From: Streptococcus cristatus
GTDB taxonomy: Bacteria; Bacillota; Bacilli; Lactobacillales; Streptococcaceae
DNA length: 64,000 nt
Reading direction: 5' to 3'
Assembly (NCBI RefSeq): GCF_003943515.1
Contig: NZ_RJPT01000001.1
Coordinates: 219,693-283,692 of the forward strand
The notes beneath the pieces are model-generated. The model ran no database searches, was not told the DNA's origin, and saw only the letters and a list, made by a program, of their open reading frames with translations. How positions within the stretch are numbered: the first letter of the stretch is position 1; every line of letters starts with the position of its first letter. A program made the position numbers and the translations under genes. Positions 23,186 through 31,669 of the stretch are shown here, in pieces.

Positions 23186-24643
23186 TTGACAAAAGATATT
23201 CGAGTGCGTTATGCACCAAGTCCAACAGGACTTTTACACATCGGAAATGCGCGTACGGCGCTCTTTAACTACCTCTATGCTCGTCATCATGGCGGAACTT
23301 TTATCATCCGTATCGAAGATACTGACCGCAAGCGCCATGTTGAGGATGGTGAACGTTCACAGCTTGAAAACCTTCGTTGGTTGGGCATGGACTGGGATGA
23401 AAGTCCAGAAACACATGAAAACTACCGCCAATCAGAGCGTTTGGAATTGTATCAGAAATACATCGACCAACTACTAGCTGAAGGCAAGGCTTACAACTCT
23501 TACGTTACAGAAGAAGAATTGGCTGCTGAGCGCGAGCGCCAAGAAGCAGCTGGTGAAACACCTCGCTACATCAACGAATACCTTGGCATGAGCGAAGATG
23601 AAAAGGCAGCTTACATCGCAGAGCGTGAAGCAGCGGGCATCATTCCAACGGTTCGTCTGGCTGTCAATGAAGCTGGTATCTACAAGTGGACGGACATGGT
23701 CAAAGGCGATATTGAGTTTGAAGGTGGCAATATTGGTGGTGACTGGGTGATCCAAAAGAAAGATGGTTACCCAACTTACAACTTTGCCGTTGTCATCGAT
23801 GACCATGACATGCAAATTTCCCATGTTATCCGTGGTGACGACCATATTGCCAATACACCAAAACAGCTTATGGTTTATGAAGCGCTTGGTTGGGAAGCGC
23901 CAGAGTTCGGTCACATGACCCTGATTATCAACTCTGAAACGGGTAAAAAATTGTCTAAACGCGATACCAACACTCTCCAGTTTATTGAAGATTACCGTAA
24001 AAAGGGCTACCTACCAGAAGCAGTCTTTAACTTTATCGCACTTCTTGGTTGGAATCCTGGTGGGGAAGACGAAATCTTCTCTCGTGAAGAACTCATCAAA
24101 CTCTTCAATGAAAACCGCCTCAGCAAGTCTCCAGCGGCCTTTGACCAGAAAAAGATGGACTGGATGAGCAATGACTACATCAAGAGAGCAGAACTTGCTA
24201 CTATCTTTGAAATGGCCAAACCATACTTGGAAGAAGCAGGACGCTTGACCGACAAGGCTGAGAAAATGGTAGAACTCTACAAACCACAAATGAAGTCAGT
24301 GGATGAGATTGTGCCATTGACAGACCTTTTCTTCTCAGATTTCCCAGAATTGACGGAAGCAGAGAAAGAAGTGATGGCCGGCGAAACTGTACCTGTGGTG
24401 TTGGAAGCTTTCAAAGCAAAACTGGAAGCAATGACAGATGAAGAATTTGTGACAGAAAACATCTTCCCACAAATCAAAGCAGTCCAAAAAGAAACAGGTA
24501 TCAAGGGCAAGAACCTCTTCATGCCAATCCGTATCGCTGTTTCTGGCGAAATGCACGGTCCAGAGTTGCCAGATACGATTTACCTATTAGGTCGTGAAAA
24601 ATCTATCCAGCATATCGACAATATGTTGAAAAAAATTCAATAA
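23186..24643 (+). CDS. gltX: glutamyl-tRNA synthetase
   Basis: A 485-residue class I synthetase charging tRNA-Glu (and, in streptococci, tRNA-Gln before amidation). HIGH motif as HIGN in [19 protein letters not shown]-type motif KKLSKRD, and a complete anticodon-binding C-terminal half. The start is TTG at 23186, preceded by AGGAG at 23174, giving [15 protein letters not shown] as in relatives; the longer frame from 23129 lies in the leader. Followed by a clean terminator. Confidence 0.95.
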   Translation: MTKDIRVRYAPSPTGLLHIGNARTALFNYLYARHHGGTFIIRIEDTDRKRHVEDGERSQLENLRWLGMDWDESPETHENYRQSERLELYQKYIDQLLAEGKAYNSYVTEEELAAERERQEAAGETPRYINEYLGMSEDEKAAYIAEREAAGIIPTVRLAVNEAGIYKWTDMVKGDIEFEGGNIGGDWVIQKKDGYPTYNFAVVIDDHDMQISHVIRGDDHIANTPKQLMVYEALGWEAPEFGHMTLIINSETGKKLSKRDTNTLQFIEDYRKKGYLPEAVFNFIALLGWNPGGEDEIFSREELIKLFNENRLSKSPAAFDQKKMDWMSNDYIKRAELATIFEMAKPYLEEAGRLTDKAEKMVELYKPQMKSVDEIVPLTDLFFSDFPELTEAEKEVMAGETVPVVLEAFKAKLEAMTDEEFVTENIFPQIKAVQKETGIKGKNLFMPIRIAVSGEMHGPELPDTIYLLGREKSIQHIDNMLKKIQ

Positions 24644-24646
24644 GAT

Positions 24647-24670
24647 AAACCAGCTTTCGAGCTGGTTTTT
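24647..24670 (+). terminator. terminator of gltX
   Basis: AAACCAGC-tttcga-GCTGGTTT with a T-run, 4 bases after the stop. Confidence 0.85.
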
Positions 24671-24740
24671 GCTTTCTAAAAAGCTGTATTTATGTTACAA
24701 TAATGTTACAAGAACAGGAAAATATTGCGAGGTGCTAAAG

Positions 24741-25388
24741 ATGAAAAAATGGATGATTCTCTTGGCTGGAACTCTGGTGGCATCGTCTGTGTTAATGGCC
24801 TGCGGTCAAAAGAAAGACCAGCCGACTTCGCCTTCTAGTAGTTCTAAGGTCAGCTCAACTAGCTCGGCTCCTTCCAAAAAGTCTGAGACGCGCAAAAGTT
24901 CGACAGAGCTTTCTACCGAAACAAGTAGTTCGGACACTTCTATTTCTAGCAGTCAGGAAAACAGTCAAGAACCTTCGGAGCCAGCAACTAAGGAGTCTTC
25001 TGCTAAGTCAGAAAGCAAGGAAGAAAGAGAACCTGCCGCTACCTCTAGTTTAGATATGCAGGCCATTGCTTCTGGGGACTTTTCTAGCATGGCTGGTACT
25101 TGGCGGGATGCCAATGGCGTCACTTATACATTTGATGCCAAGGGACTTGTATCAGATGTTGCCAAGTTGGAGCTGGTTTACGCTGGTCTGGATGAAAATG
25201 GAATTTATCGCACAAATATTCGTTGGCATAATCTTACAGGTGCTGCCCTGTCTATTATTCCAGCAGGGAAAAAGCTGCCAGCAGGAGAGACTGTTAGCGG
25301 GCAGGATCCGACTGACAGCAGTCGAGATCGCTTCATCATTGCCCAAGGTATCTCAGAGCACCCAGACGTTTTTTACCGTGTAAAATGA
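24741..25388 (+). CDS. serine-rich lipoprotein of unknown function (DUF6287-like C-terminus)
   Basis: A 215-residue lipoprotein: signal peptide MKKWMILLAGTLVASSVLMAC with lipidation Cys21. A low-complexity Ser/Thr/Glu/Lys linker (about residues 25-115) follows, then a C-terminal domain of about 100 residues (AGTWRDANGVTYTFDAKG ... HPDVFYRVK) that resembles DUF6287-type domains of streptococcal surface proteins. The ATG at 24741 is preceded by GCGAGGTG, a modest SD. The linker should reach through the wall. The stop codon lies within the first bases of an intergenic repeat. Confidence 0.82.
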   Translation: MKKWMILLAGTLVASSVLMACGQKKDQPTSPSSSSKVSSTSSAPSKKSETRKSSTELSTETSSSDTSISSSQENSQEPSEPATKESSAKSESKEEREPAATSSLDMQAIASGDFSSMAGTWRDANGVTYTFDAKGLVSDVAKLELVYAGLDENGIYRTNIRWHNLTGAALSIIPAGKKLPAGETVSGQDPTDSSRDRFIIAQGISEHPDVFYRVK

Positions 25389-25554
25389 GAGTGGGGCACG
25401 TTAGAATTTGATTTCGTCGTCCCACCTCCGCACAGTTGAGTAGGGCTATAAAAGCTGATGCAATAAGCTTAGTAGAGTCCACTCAACCACTGCGTCTTGC
25501 TCGACAATCCAAATACAATTGAGAGGCTAGGACTTTTGTCCCGGACTCTTTTTT
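25387..25554. repeat. structured intergenic repeat, copy 1
   Basis: About 168 bp closely matching copy 2 at 29057-29238: shared core CGTCGTCCCACCTCCG, AGTTGAGTAGGGCT, ACTCAACC, CTCGACAATCCAAA and a T-run end. Predicted RNA hairpins are a 5' stem (GTGGGGC/GTCCCAC), a long middle stem (GTTGAGT/ACTCAAC) and a 3' terminator-like stem. Copy 1 is missing about 16 bases of the first hairpin arm and begins inside the lipoprotein stop codon. Confidence 0.8.
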
Positions 25555-25646
25555 GGAGCTGAGCGGTTGGTTTCTTCTCTCCAAACTACTTCTTTCATTC
25601 GGTAAAACTATTCTAAAAAGGAAGCTCGTCTCGTACCTAGCCCTTA

Positions 25647-25674
25647 TTGGCTTTTTGGGAAAATATGGTATAAT
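25647..25674 (+). promoter_or_regulatory. promoter of rnpA-yidC1-khpB
   Basis: -35 TTGGCT (25647-25652), 16 bases, -10 TATAAT (25669-25674). Confidence 0.6.
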
Positions 25675-25704
25675 AGAGTTAATTTTGGTGGATGGAGTTG
25701 AGTT

Positions 25705-26064
25705 TTGAGAAAAAACTATCGCGTTAAGAGCGAAAAAGATTTCAAGGCGATTTTTAAAGCTGGGCAGAATTTTGCCAATCGAAAGTTTGTCGTTTATAAA
25801 TTAGAAAAAGAACAGCGCCATTTTCGAGTGGGGATTTCAGTTAGTAAAAAGCTGGGCAATGCAGTTGTCCGCAATAGTATCAAAAGAAAGATTCGTCATG
25901 TCTTGATTCAGCATCGGGCGGATTTGACCAAGGATGACTTTGTTGTTATTGCTCGCAAGGGAGTTGAAACTCTAGACTACCATCAAGTGGAACAAAATTT
26001 ATTGCATGTCTTAAAAGTTGCAAAAATTTATCAGGAAGGATTTGTTTGTGAAAAAGAAGAGTAA
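25705..26064 (+). CDS. rnpA: ribonuclease P protein component
   Basis: A 119-residue basic protein that assists RNase P RNA in tRNA 5' maturation. The central cleft residues F-A-N-R-K-F, the RNR-type motif [14 protein letters not shown] and a basic C-terminus are all present. The start is TTG at 25705, with GATGGAG upstream, giving [17 protein letters not shown] as in relatives. The 3' end overlaps the yidC1 start by 17 bases, giving tight coupling. Confidence 0.95.
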   Translation: MRKNYRVKSEKDFKAIFKAGQNFANRKFVVYKLEKEQRHFRVGISVSKKLGNAVVRNSIKRKIRHVLIQHRADLTKDDFVVIARKGVETLDYHQVEQNLLHVLKVAKIYQEGFVCEKEE

Positions 26065-26863
26065 GATAGGATTTCTTTTAGCGGCTTCGCTGCTTATTTT
26101 GACGGCTTGTGGCACCAGCGAAGTGACAGCTAATTCAAGTGATTTTTGGGAGAAATTAGTTTATTTCTTTGCGGAGATGATTCAATTCTTGTCCTTTAAT
26201 GGAAGTACAGGAATCGGGATTATTCTCTTTACGTTGATTATTCGGACAGTCTTGTTGCCAGTCTTTCAATTTCAGACGACCTCATCCAGAAAGATGCAGG
26301 AAGTTCAGCCTCATATCAAGAAGCTTCAGGAAAAATATCCGGGCAAAGATATGGATAGTAGAGCAGCTTTGGCAGAGGAAACCAGCAAGCTTTATAAAGA
26401 AATGGGAGTCAATCCCTATGCTGCATTCCTTCCGCTCTTTATCCAAATGCCAGTGCTTGTAGCACTTTTTCAAGCTCTGACACGGGTTGAATTTTTGAAA
26501 ACAGGTCACTTCCTCTGGCTCAATCTAGGAACAACAGATCCGACCTTTATCCTACCTATTCTCGCTGCTCTCTTTACTTTCTTTAGCACTTGGCTATCCA
26601 ATAAAGCCTTGCCAGAGAAAAATGGTGGGACGGCAGTGATGACCTACCTGATGCCGGTATTGATTTTCTTCTTTGCGGTGTATGCAGCCAGCGGGGTCGC
26701 TCTTTACTGGACAGTTTCTAACGCCTATCAAGTCGGTCAGACCCTGCTTTTGAGCAATCCTTTTAAGATTATTGCTGAACGTGAAGCAAAAGCAAAGGCG
26801 GAGCGCCAATTGGAAATGAAGAAAAAACGTGCCCTTCAAAAAGCACAGAAAAAGAAAAAGTAA
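26048..26863 (+). CDS. yidC1: membrane protein insertase YidC1/Oxa1 (lipoprotein form)
   Basis: A 271-residue insertase placing proteins in the cytoplasmic membrane. Lipoprotein signal with lipobox LTAC (Cys21), then five membrane segments of the 60KD_IMP domain ([21 protein letters not shown] with the conserved hydrophilic Arg, [14 protein letters not shown]), and a short Lys/Arg-rich C-terminal tail that contacts ribosomes. The start is GTG at 26048 with AGGAAGGA upstream, inside rnpA; the longer frame at 26018 would spoil the signal peptide. The short tail is that of YidC1 rather than YidC2. Confidence 0.93.
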   Translation: MKKKSKIGFLLAASLLILTACGTSEVTANSSDFWEKLVYFFAEMIQFLSFNGSTGIGIILFTLIIRTVLLPVFQFQTTSSRKMQEVQPHIKKLQEKYPGKDMDSRAALAEETSKLYKEMGVNPYAAFLPLFIQMPVLVALFQALTRVEFLKTGHFLWLNLGTTDPTFILPILAALFTFFSTWLSNKALPEKNGGTAVMTYLMPVLIFFFAVYAASGVALYWTVSNAYQVGQTLLLSNPFKIIAEREAKAKAERQLEMKKKRALQKAQKKKK

Positions 26864-26881
26864 AAAGGAGGATTCTTGCAG

Positions 26882-27892
26882 ATGGTTATTTTTACAGGAG
26901 CAAGTGTTGAAGAAGCGATTCAAAATGGACTAAAAACGCTGGATATCCCACGAATGAGAGCACATATTACTGTTGTTTCACGTGAAAAGAAAGGTTTTCT
27001 CGGTTTATTTGGCAAGAAACCTGCGCAGGTAGATGTGGAGCCGATTGCTGAAACGACTGTGGCCAAGGCCAACCAACAGGCGGTAAAAGGAGTTCCTGAG
27101 GAAATCAATGCACAAAACGAGCCGGTACAAAGTGTTAGTGAAGCAACAGTCGACTTAGGGCGAGTGGTGACAGCTATCAAGAAGGCCGAGGGTGAAGGTG
27201 AAGCTGTTTCAGAAAAAGTCAAGGCTGAAATTCTTAAAAACGATAAAGACGCCAGTACCATTCTGGAAGAAACAGGTGTAATTGATTTCTTAAAGACCAG
27301 TCAAGCGGTTGATGAAGCACAGACTCTGAAAGACTCAGAGGAAGACAGCTCTTTAGCAGAAGTGGCACCTAGTCAGCAAGAGACAGCTGAGTCGTCCTTC
27401 TTTGACTTGGGGATCCAGGTTGAGGATGATTGTGATATTGAAGAAGTTGTCGCAAGTGTGACCGCATATGTGCAAAAGATTGTGGATGAAATGGATGTTG
27501 AAGCGACTCTTTCTAGTAGCCACAATCGCCGGACAATCAATATGCAAATCGATACGAATGAGCCAGGGCGCGTGATTGGTTACCACGGTAAAGTCTTGAA
27601 AGCCTTGCAGCTGTTGGCTCAGAATTATCTTTACAATCAATATTCCAAGAGCTTCTACATTTCTATCAACGTGAATGACTATGTGGAGCATCGTGCAGAA
27701 GTTTTGCAAAGCTATGCGCAAAAATTGGCTCAGCGTGCTCTAGAAGATCGTCGCAGCCAACATACGGATCCTATGTCCAATAGTGAGCGTAAAATCATCC
27801 ACCGGATCATCTCAAGAATTGATGGTGTGACTAGCTATTCAGAAGGCGATGAGCCTAACCGCTACGTTGTTGTAGATATTGATTCGGAATAA
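26882..27892 (+). CDS. khpB: RNA-binding protein KhpB/Jag (Jag-N, KH, R3H domains)
   Basis: A 336-residue protein with an N-terminal Jag domain (residues 1-50, EKKGFLGLFGKKPAQV), an acidic linker (about 55-200), a KH domain with the GRVIGYHGKVLKAL GxxG loop, and an R3H domain ending SNSERKIIHRIISRIDGVTSYSEGDEPNRYVVV (R-x3-H). KhpB with KhpA regulates division and FtsA levels in pneumococcus; it is adjacent to yidC1 in most Firmicutes. ATG 26882 has AAGGAGG 10 bases upstream; TTG 26876 is a less likely start. A terminator follows. Confidence 0.93.
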   Translation: MVIFTGASVEEAIQNGLKTLDIPRMRAHITVVSREKKGFLGLFGKKPAQVDVEPIAETTVAKANQQAVKGVPEEINAQNEPVQSVSEATVDLGRVVTAIKKAEGEGEAVSEKVKAEILKNDKDASTILEETGVIDFLKTSQAVDEAQTLKDSEEDSSLAEVAPSQQETAESSFFDLGIQVEDDCDIEEVVASVTAYVQKIVDEMDVEATLSSSHNRRTINMQIDTNEPGRVIGYHGKVLKALQLLAQNYLYNQYSKSFYISINVNDYVEHRAEVLQSYAQKLAQRALEDRRSQHTDPMSNSERKIIHRIISRIDGVTSYSEGDEPNRYVVVDIDSE

Positions 27893-27897
27893 ATCTT

Positions 27898-27920
27898 AAC
27901 CAGCTGCTCAGCTGGTTTTT
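27898..27920 (+). terminator. terminator of rnpA-yidC1-khpB
   Basis: AACCAGCT-gctc-AGCTGGTT plus T-run, 5 bases after the khpB stop. Confidence 0.8.
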
Positions 27921-27943
27921 AGATACAGAAAGGAGAAAATTCT

Positions 27944-28576
27944 ATGTCACTTTTTCCAGCTATTGAGTCGTTTTTGACTGTTCAAGGAAGTAAATACATT
28001 TCACCAGACAAGGCAGGGGAACTGCGAGAGACAATGTTGGATTTGAAAGCTAGAGGTCAGGCCGCTCGGCAGGAGTTTGCGAACTTGGTCCGAGACTTTC
28101 AGGCTCTCTATCCTAAGCTGAGTCTGGAGCGGACCAGCAATTGGATGAATCAGGCTCAGATTTTACGCCCACATTTTTGGAATTATCTAAGAGGCTATGG
28201 GGAAATCACAGAGCCCATGTTCGCTCTGCGCTTGTATGGAACTGCAGAAGATTTCGGAGTGTCGCTGGAGGTGAGCTTCATGGAGCGCAAGAAAGATGAG
28301 CACAGCCTCAGCAAGCAAAATCGGGTGCTGAATCTGCCCATTCAACCGCCAGCTTATTATTTTGCCCAGAAAGATGGTGTGAGTCAACGCTTCGAGGCTA
28401 CTGAGGCAAATAGGCAGCATCTAAGCCAGCAGGTGGCTACAGGATTAGTCCGCAAGGTTTTGATCAAATATGATGTCAATCTTTCCGAGGCTAGAAGCCA
28501 GCAGGAAGTTCTGTCGGAGCTTGAGCAGGCTATGACTGCCTTGATTCCCTTCTATGAAGCGACACGATTTGAATGA
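27944..28576 (+). CDS. conserved hypothetical protein
   Basis: A 210-residue soluble protein that I do not recognise with confidence. It has no signal peptide or membrane segment. Helical, charged ends (LDLKARGQAARQEFANLVRDFQAL, QEVLSELEQAMTAL) flank a central part with aromatic residues (RPHFWNYLRGYGEITEPMFALRLYG). It resembles what databases call HI_0552-type proteins, a label without known function. GAAAGGAG precedes the ATG, so it is certainly translated. It is monocistronic between the khpB terminator and the rpmH promoter. Confidence 0.75.
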   Translation: MSLFPAIESFLTVQGSKYISPDKAGELRETMLDLKARGQAARQEFANLVRDFQALYPKLSLERTSNWMNQAQILRPHFWNYLRGYGEITEPMFALRLYGTAEDFGVSLEVSFMERKKDEHSLSKQNRVLNLPIQPPAYYFAQKDGVSQRFEATEANRQHLSQQVATGLVRKVLIKYDVNLSEARSQQEVLSELEQAMTALIPFYEATRFE

Positions 28577-28612
28577 TTTCGCTTCCAAAAAGAAACAATT
28601 CTTCCAATACTA

Positions 28613-28641
28613 TTGACAAACAGGAGAGAATCCGATAGAAT
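28613..28641 (+). promoter_or_regulatory. promoter of rpmH
   Basis: Consensus -35 TTGACA (28613-28618), 17 bases, -10 TAGAAT (28636-28641). Confidence 0.75.
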
Positions 28642-28715
28642 AGTAAAGTATGTTTAGTAACTGATCACTTTATAGCCGGCTAAACGAATACAAAATCTAT
28701 GAGGAGGTATTCATC

Positions 28716-28850
28716 GTGAAACGTACTTATCAACCAAGTAAACTTCGTCGTGCGCGCAAACACGGATTCCGTAACCGTATGTCAACTAAAAACGGTCGTC
28801 GCGTACTGGCAGCTCGTCGTCGTAAAGGACGCAAAGTTTTGGCTGCATAA
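28716..28850 (+). CDS. rpmH: ribosomal protein L34
   Basis: A 44-residue L34, the standard length: [20 protein letters not shown] at the N-terminus and a basic [11 protein letters not shown] tail. The start codon is GTG, with a perfect GAGGAGG site upstream. In many Firmicutes it lies beside rnpA; here the order is separated and reversed by khpB and a hypothetical gene. It is monocistronic, with a strong promoter and a terminator. Confidence 0.97.
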
Positions 28851-28869
28851 TCCAAACGATTACCATAAA

Positions 28870-28902
28870 GAAACCAGTGGAGACTCGAGACCGCTGGTTT
28901 TT
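28870..28902 (+). terminator. terminator of rpmH
   Basis: AAACCAGTGG pairs with CCGCTGGTTT around a 10-base loop, followed by Ts. Confidence 0.8.
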
Positions 28903-29056
28903 CTATTGTTCTTGATAAAATAGGCTTCTATGGTTTAAGGGTGGCTAGTATTGCTATGAAGGAGTCCATGCAGAATAGGAACTTTACATGAAGTGGAAGG
29001 TAAACGTGCTAGCCTAGGTGGTTTCTAGGTGTATCTTATCTAGTTTGAATAAAAGA

Positions 29057-29238
29057 AAAGAGAGTGGGACAGAAATCGGTAATTCGTTAGAATTCGATTT
29101 CGTCGTCCCACCTCCGCACAGTTGAGTAGGGCTGTAAAAGCTGATGAAATCAGCGTAGTAGAGCCCACTCAACCCCTGCGTCTGCTCGACAATCCAAAGA
29201 CAATTGAGAGGCTAGAACTTTTGTCCCAGCCTCTTTTT
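29057..29238. repeat. structured intergenic repeat, copy 2 (full length)
   Basis: A 182-bp element matching copy 1. Three stems are visible. Stem 1 is GTGGGAC (29064-29070) with GTCCCAC (29105-29111), continued by GAAATCG/CGATTTC. Stem 2 is GTTGAGT (29121-29127) with ACTCAAC (29167-29173), continued by GGGCT/AGCCC, with inner GCTGAT/ATCAGC. Stem 3 is AGAGGCT (29207-29213) with AGCCTCT (29228-29234) plus T-run, a terminator. The terminal TGTCCCA (29222-29228) can also pair with TGGGACA at the 5' end. Confidence 0.85.
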
Positions 29239-29271
29239 GATAATTATATTGGCGTATAAGTATGCTCTCTA

Positions 29272-30690
29272 TCAAGCAGCTAAGAGCAGGGGATAGAGAT
29301 AGCAAAGTAGCGTGAAACTAATAAGGGCGTAGAAGATACCGATTCGGATCGCTTGGATGGGCTTGTAGAAACGAATCAGAGTCAGAATACACCAGACCAG
29401 TAGAACGAGGATAAACCAGGCTGAAATCAGGCGCAATGGTGTTGGACCATAAAGATAGATATAGATACCAAAGAGTTTCCAGCCAGCAAGCAAGGCCAGC
29501 AAAAAGGCGAAAATAAAGAGGATAGTGCTGGCTAGACGAGTACCTTTCTGGTCCCAGAGAGGTTTTTGAGCCAGCAAATAAAAGGCGGCTAGGACAGCGA
29601 AATTTAGAAGTGATACTCGAACAAGTTGCCAGAAGCCAGCAACAGCTACGGTTGAGGCATTTTGAGGAGAAATAGTTTGGAGGCTAGTACCAGCACTAAG
29701 GAGTTCGCTTAATTCTCCTAAACCAACGAGGAAAAAGAGAGCGTAGGTCAGGCAGAGGCTGCCGATGATGATATAGGCTGTAAAAGCAGGAAACATCCGC
29801 AGTGGCTGAATTTTATTTTGGAAGCTTTGATAGGTAACTTTGATATTCTTTTGATTCAGTAAGCTGCCAACAATCAGACTGTAGAGATAGAGGCCGATAG
29901 GTAGGGCCAAGAAGAGGCGAAGGGCGATGGCATCTGTATCAAGATTTGAAAAGATCAAGTCAAAGAAAAGATGCAAGGCATCAGCTGTATCGCTAAAGAA
30001 AAGAGCAAATCGATCAGAGACTTGGCTGAGTTGTGACCAAACGAAGAAGACAAGCATACCAGCAATAAGAAGGCTACTTGCGATCATCGTACTTTGGACT
30101 GCTTTTTTAGAAGAATCGCCGTCTTCAGTAGTTGCATCTGAAGCCTTATCACTCAGAGCAAAGACTTGAAGACCAGCGAAAAAGTTTCTAAAAGGTAGAA
30201 TGATAAAGGCCTGAATGCTATCGTACCAAACCATGATCCCCAAGCGACCTTGATTGAGACAACCCGTCCGCGATAGAATATAAAAAGAAAAGGAGATGTG
30301 GAGAGTCAAAGCTTGAAAAATCTCTAATTGCGGGTGAAAGCCCCAGATACTGAGTGCCAGTGCTTGAGTCAGACTGAGAATCAGGAAAAGCTTGGACTCG
30401 AGTCCAGTAGAGGCATCCTTTTCGATTTGAGGCAAGCTTGTCGGCATTTTTCTTACTAACCACTCGGTCAGGCTAATCAAACCAATCGCAATAGGAAAAA
30501 AGTAAATGGTCTTGTTGCCGTCAATGGCAACTGTATAAAAGTAGGCCAAGAAATAGAGAATGAGAGAGCTGATTCTAAAATTCTTCAGTTCCTTTATATT
30601 TAAAGCTGTGAAGATGCTTTTTCGTTCTTGGTCTTTTTCAAAAGGAAGGTAGGGTTGTCCCGTCATCTGTCCTTGTGATGGTGTTTCCAT
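29272..30690 (-). CDS. DUF4153/DUF4173-type multi-pass membrane protein
   Basis: A 472-residue protein with about eleven to twelve hydrophobic segments and a short polar N-terminus (METPSQGQMTGQPYLPFEKD). The pattern (FRNFFAGLQVF, a DIA-like helix with LFLALPIGLYLYSLIVGSLL, and a final ISAWFILVLLVWCILTLIRF) is that of the DUF4153/DUF4173 families, whose function is unknown. It begins two bases after the HTH regulator's stop and is the third gene of DUF2975 - HTH - membrane protein. GAGGAGGAATAATC before its ATG is a strong SD. Confidence 0.8.
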   Translation of the reverse strand: METPSQGQMTGQPYLPFEKDQERKSIFTALNIKELKNFRISSLILYFLAYFYTVAIDGNKTIYFFPIAIGLISLTEWLVRKMPTSLPQIEKDASTGLESKLFLILSLTQALALSIWGFHPQLEIFQALTLHISFSFYILSRTGCLNQGRLGIMVWYDSIQAFIILPFRNFFAGLQVFALSDKASDATTEDGDSSKKAVQSTMIASSLLIAGMLVFFVWSQLSQVSDRFALFFSDTADALHLFFDLIFSNLDTDAIALRLFLALPIGLYLYSLIVGSLLNQKNIKVTYQSFQNKIQPLRMFPAFTAYIIIGSLCLTYALFFLVGLGELSELLSAGTSLQTISPQNASTVAVAGFWQLVRVSLLNFAVLAAFYLLAQKPLWDQKGTRLASTILFIFAFLLALLAGWKLFGIYIYLYGPTPLRLISAWFILVLLVWCILTLIRFYKPIQAIRIGIFYALISFTLLCYLYPLLLAA

Positions 30691-30692
30691 GA

Positions 30693-30911
30693 TTATTCCT
30701 CCTCGGTTTCATCTGTGATATATTCAAGAATATCGCCGGGCTGGCAGTCCAATTCCCGACAAAGGGCATTAAGTGTTGAAAAACGTATTGCCTTGGCTCG
30801 GTTATTTTTCAAGATGGACAAGTTGGCAGGGGTGAGGTCAATCAATTCTGCTAAGCGTCCAGCACTAATCCGTTTTTGAGCCATGACAAGGTCTAAATTT
30901 ATCTGAATCAT
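30693..30911 (-). CDS. YozG-type HTH transcriptional regulator (Cro/CI family)
   Basis: A 72-residue stand-alone HTH of the YozG/Cro-CI type: ISAGRLAELIDLTPANLSILKNNRAKAIRF is the helix-turn-helix, and LDCQPGDILEYI the usual ending. Such proteins are regularly paired with DUF2975 membrane proteins, as here. It lies 8 bases after the DUF2975 gene and 2 before the large membrane protein. The array of 21-bp repeats before the operon is the likely binding site. Confidence 0.9.
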   Translation of the reverse strand: MIQINLDLVMAQKRISAGRLAELIDLTPANLSILKNNRAKAIRFSTLNALCRELDCQPGDILEYITDETEEE

Positions 30912-30919
30912 AGTCCCTC

Positions 30920-31396
30920 CTAAATCGTGTAGTCTACTTCTTCTTGCAGCTCAATTGCCTTGCCAAAAGCATTGCGGATAACCCGAATAATCAAGGTTAA
31001 AATGCAGCAAGAAACGGCTACGAGGAGCATGGGCATATAGACTGTCAAGCCCATAAAGAAAGAAATGAGGGCGACCATTCCGACTTCCCAGCCCAGATAG
31101 CGCATATACTGAACATTCTGTCTGATAAAGACCTGATTTTTCCCGATGCGGCTGAGGAGTCGATAGAGATGCACGATACAGGTCAGAGCCAGGCAGCCCA
31201 AGACATAGCCTAGAAGCAACAATATCCAATAGCGGCTTTCTCCCTGAAAGAAAGGTGAGGGAAATTCGATGACTAGGCTGACTACCCAAGGTCCGATGGC
31301 TATCAGGACAATGGAAGCAATAAATAAAATGCTGAGGCTGATTTTTGTAAGCACAATGCTTATATCTTCAGCTGTTTTTTGTCTTGTCTTTGACAT
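30920..31396 (-). CDS. DUF2975 family membrane protein
   Basis: A 158-residue protein with four membrane helices (VLTKISLSILFIASIVLIAIG, YWILLLLGYVLGCLALTCIVHL, VGMVALISFFMGLTVYMPML, and one more), matching DUF2975. The ATG at 31396 (MSKTRQKTAEDIS) has GGAGGA upstream and is chosen over a frame open to 31654 that would translate the promoter. It is the first gene of the operon; partner of the YozG-like regulator, perhaps as its membrane-bound sensor or antagonist (inference). Confidence 0.88.
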   Translation of the reverse strand: MSKTRQKTAEDISIVLTKISLSILFIASIVLIAIGPWVVSLVIEFPSPFFQGESRYWILLLLGYVLGCLALTCIVHLYRLLSRIGKNQVFIRQNVQYMRYLGWEVGMVALISFFMGLTVYMPMLLVAVSCCILTLIIRVIRNAFGKAIELQEEVDYTI

Positions 31397-31427
31397 GGAT
31401 TCCTCCAAATAATTTCTAGTTTTATTT

Positions 31428-31456
31428 ACTATATCACAAAACATATCGATAATCAA
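31428..31456 (-). promoter_or_regulatory. promoter of the DUF2975-HTH-membrane protein operon
   Basis: Minus strand: -35 TTGATT (31451-31456), 17 bases, -10 TATAGT (31428-31433). The first unit of the 21-bp repeat array overlaps the -35. Confidence 0.65.
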
Positions 31457-31505
31457 TAACAAAATATCGAAAAATAATAAAAATTTATCAAAAAACAGTA
31501 AAATT
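31443..31505. repeat. three 21-bp direct repeats, candidate operator array
   Basis: Units start at 31443, 31464 and 31485 with ATATCGA, ATATCGA and TTATCAA, then A-rich sequence ending in TAA(C/A)A. The period is exactly 21 bases, two helical turns, so all units face the same side of DNA. An inverted half-site TTTTTGATAA follows at 31507-31516. The location over and upstream of the promoter suggests cooperative binding by the operon's HTH protein. Confidence 0.6.
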
Positions 31506-31669
31506 ATTTTTGATAAGCGCTGAAAAAATAACAAATACTCGCTGGAATAGATGGAGAGAAAGTAAAGCTCTTGCCCCTTTAACTGACTTTTTTGGTATAA
31601 TGAAAGGCAGGAGTAGTCTGGCTTTGCTGATCGGAGATCGAGAGAATAATGCAAGAAAGGAAAGAGTCC

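Noticed and set aside
28683..28692. AACGAATA in the rpmH leader as a competence box
   Set aside because: It is downstream of a consensus sigma-A promoter, lacks the T-tract spacing, and L34 is not a competence gene.
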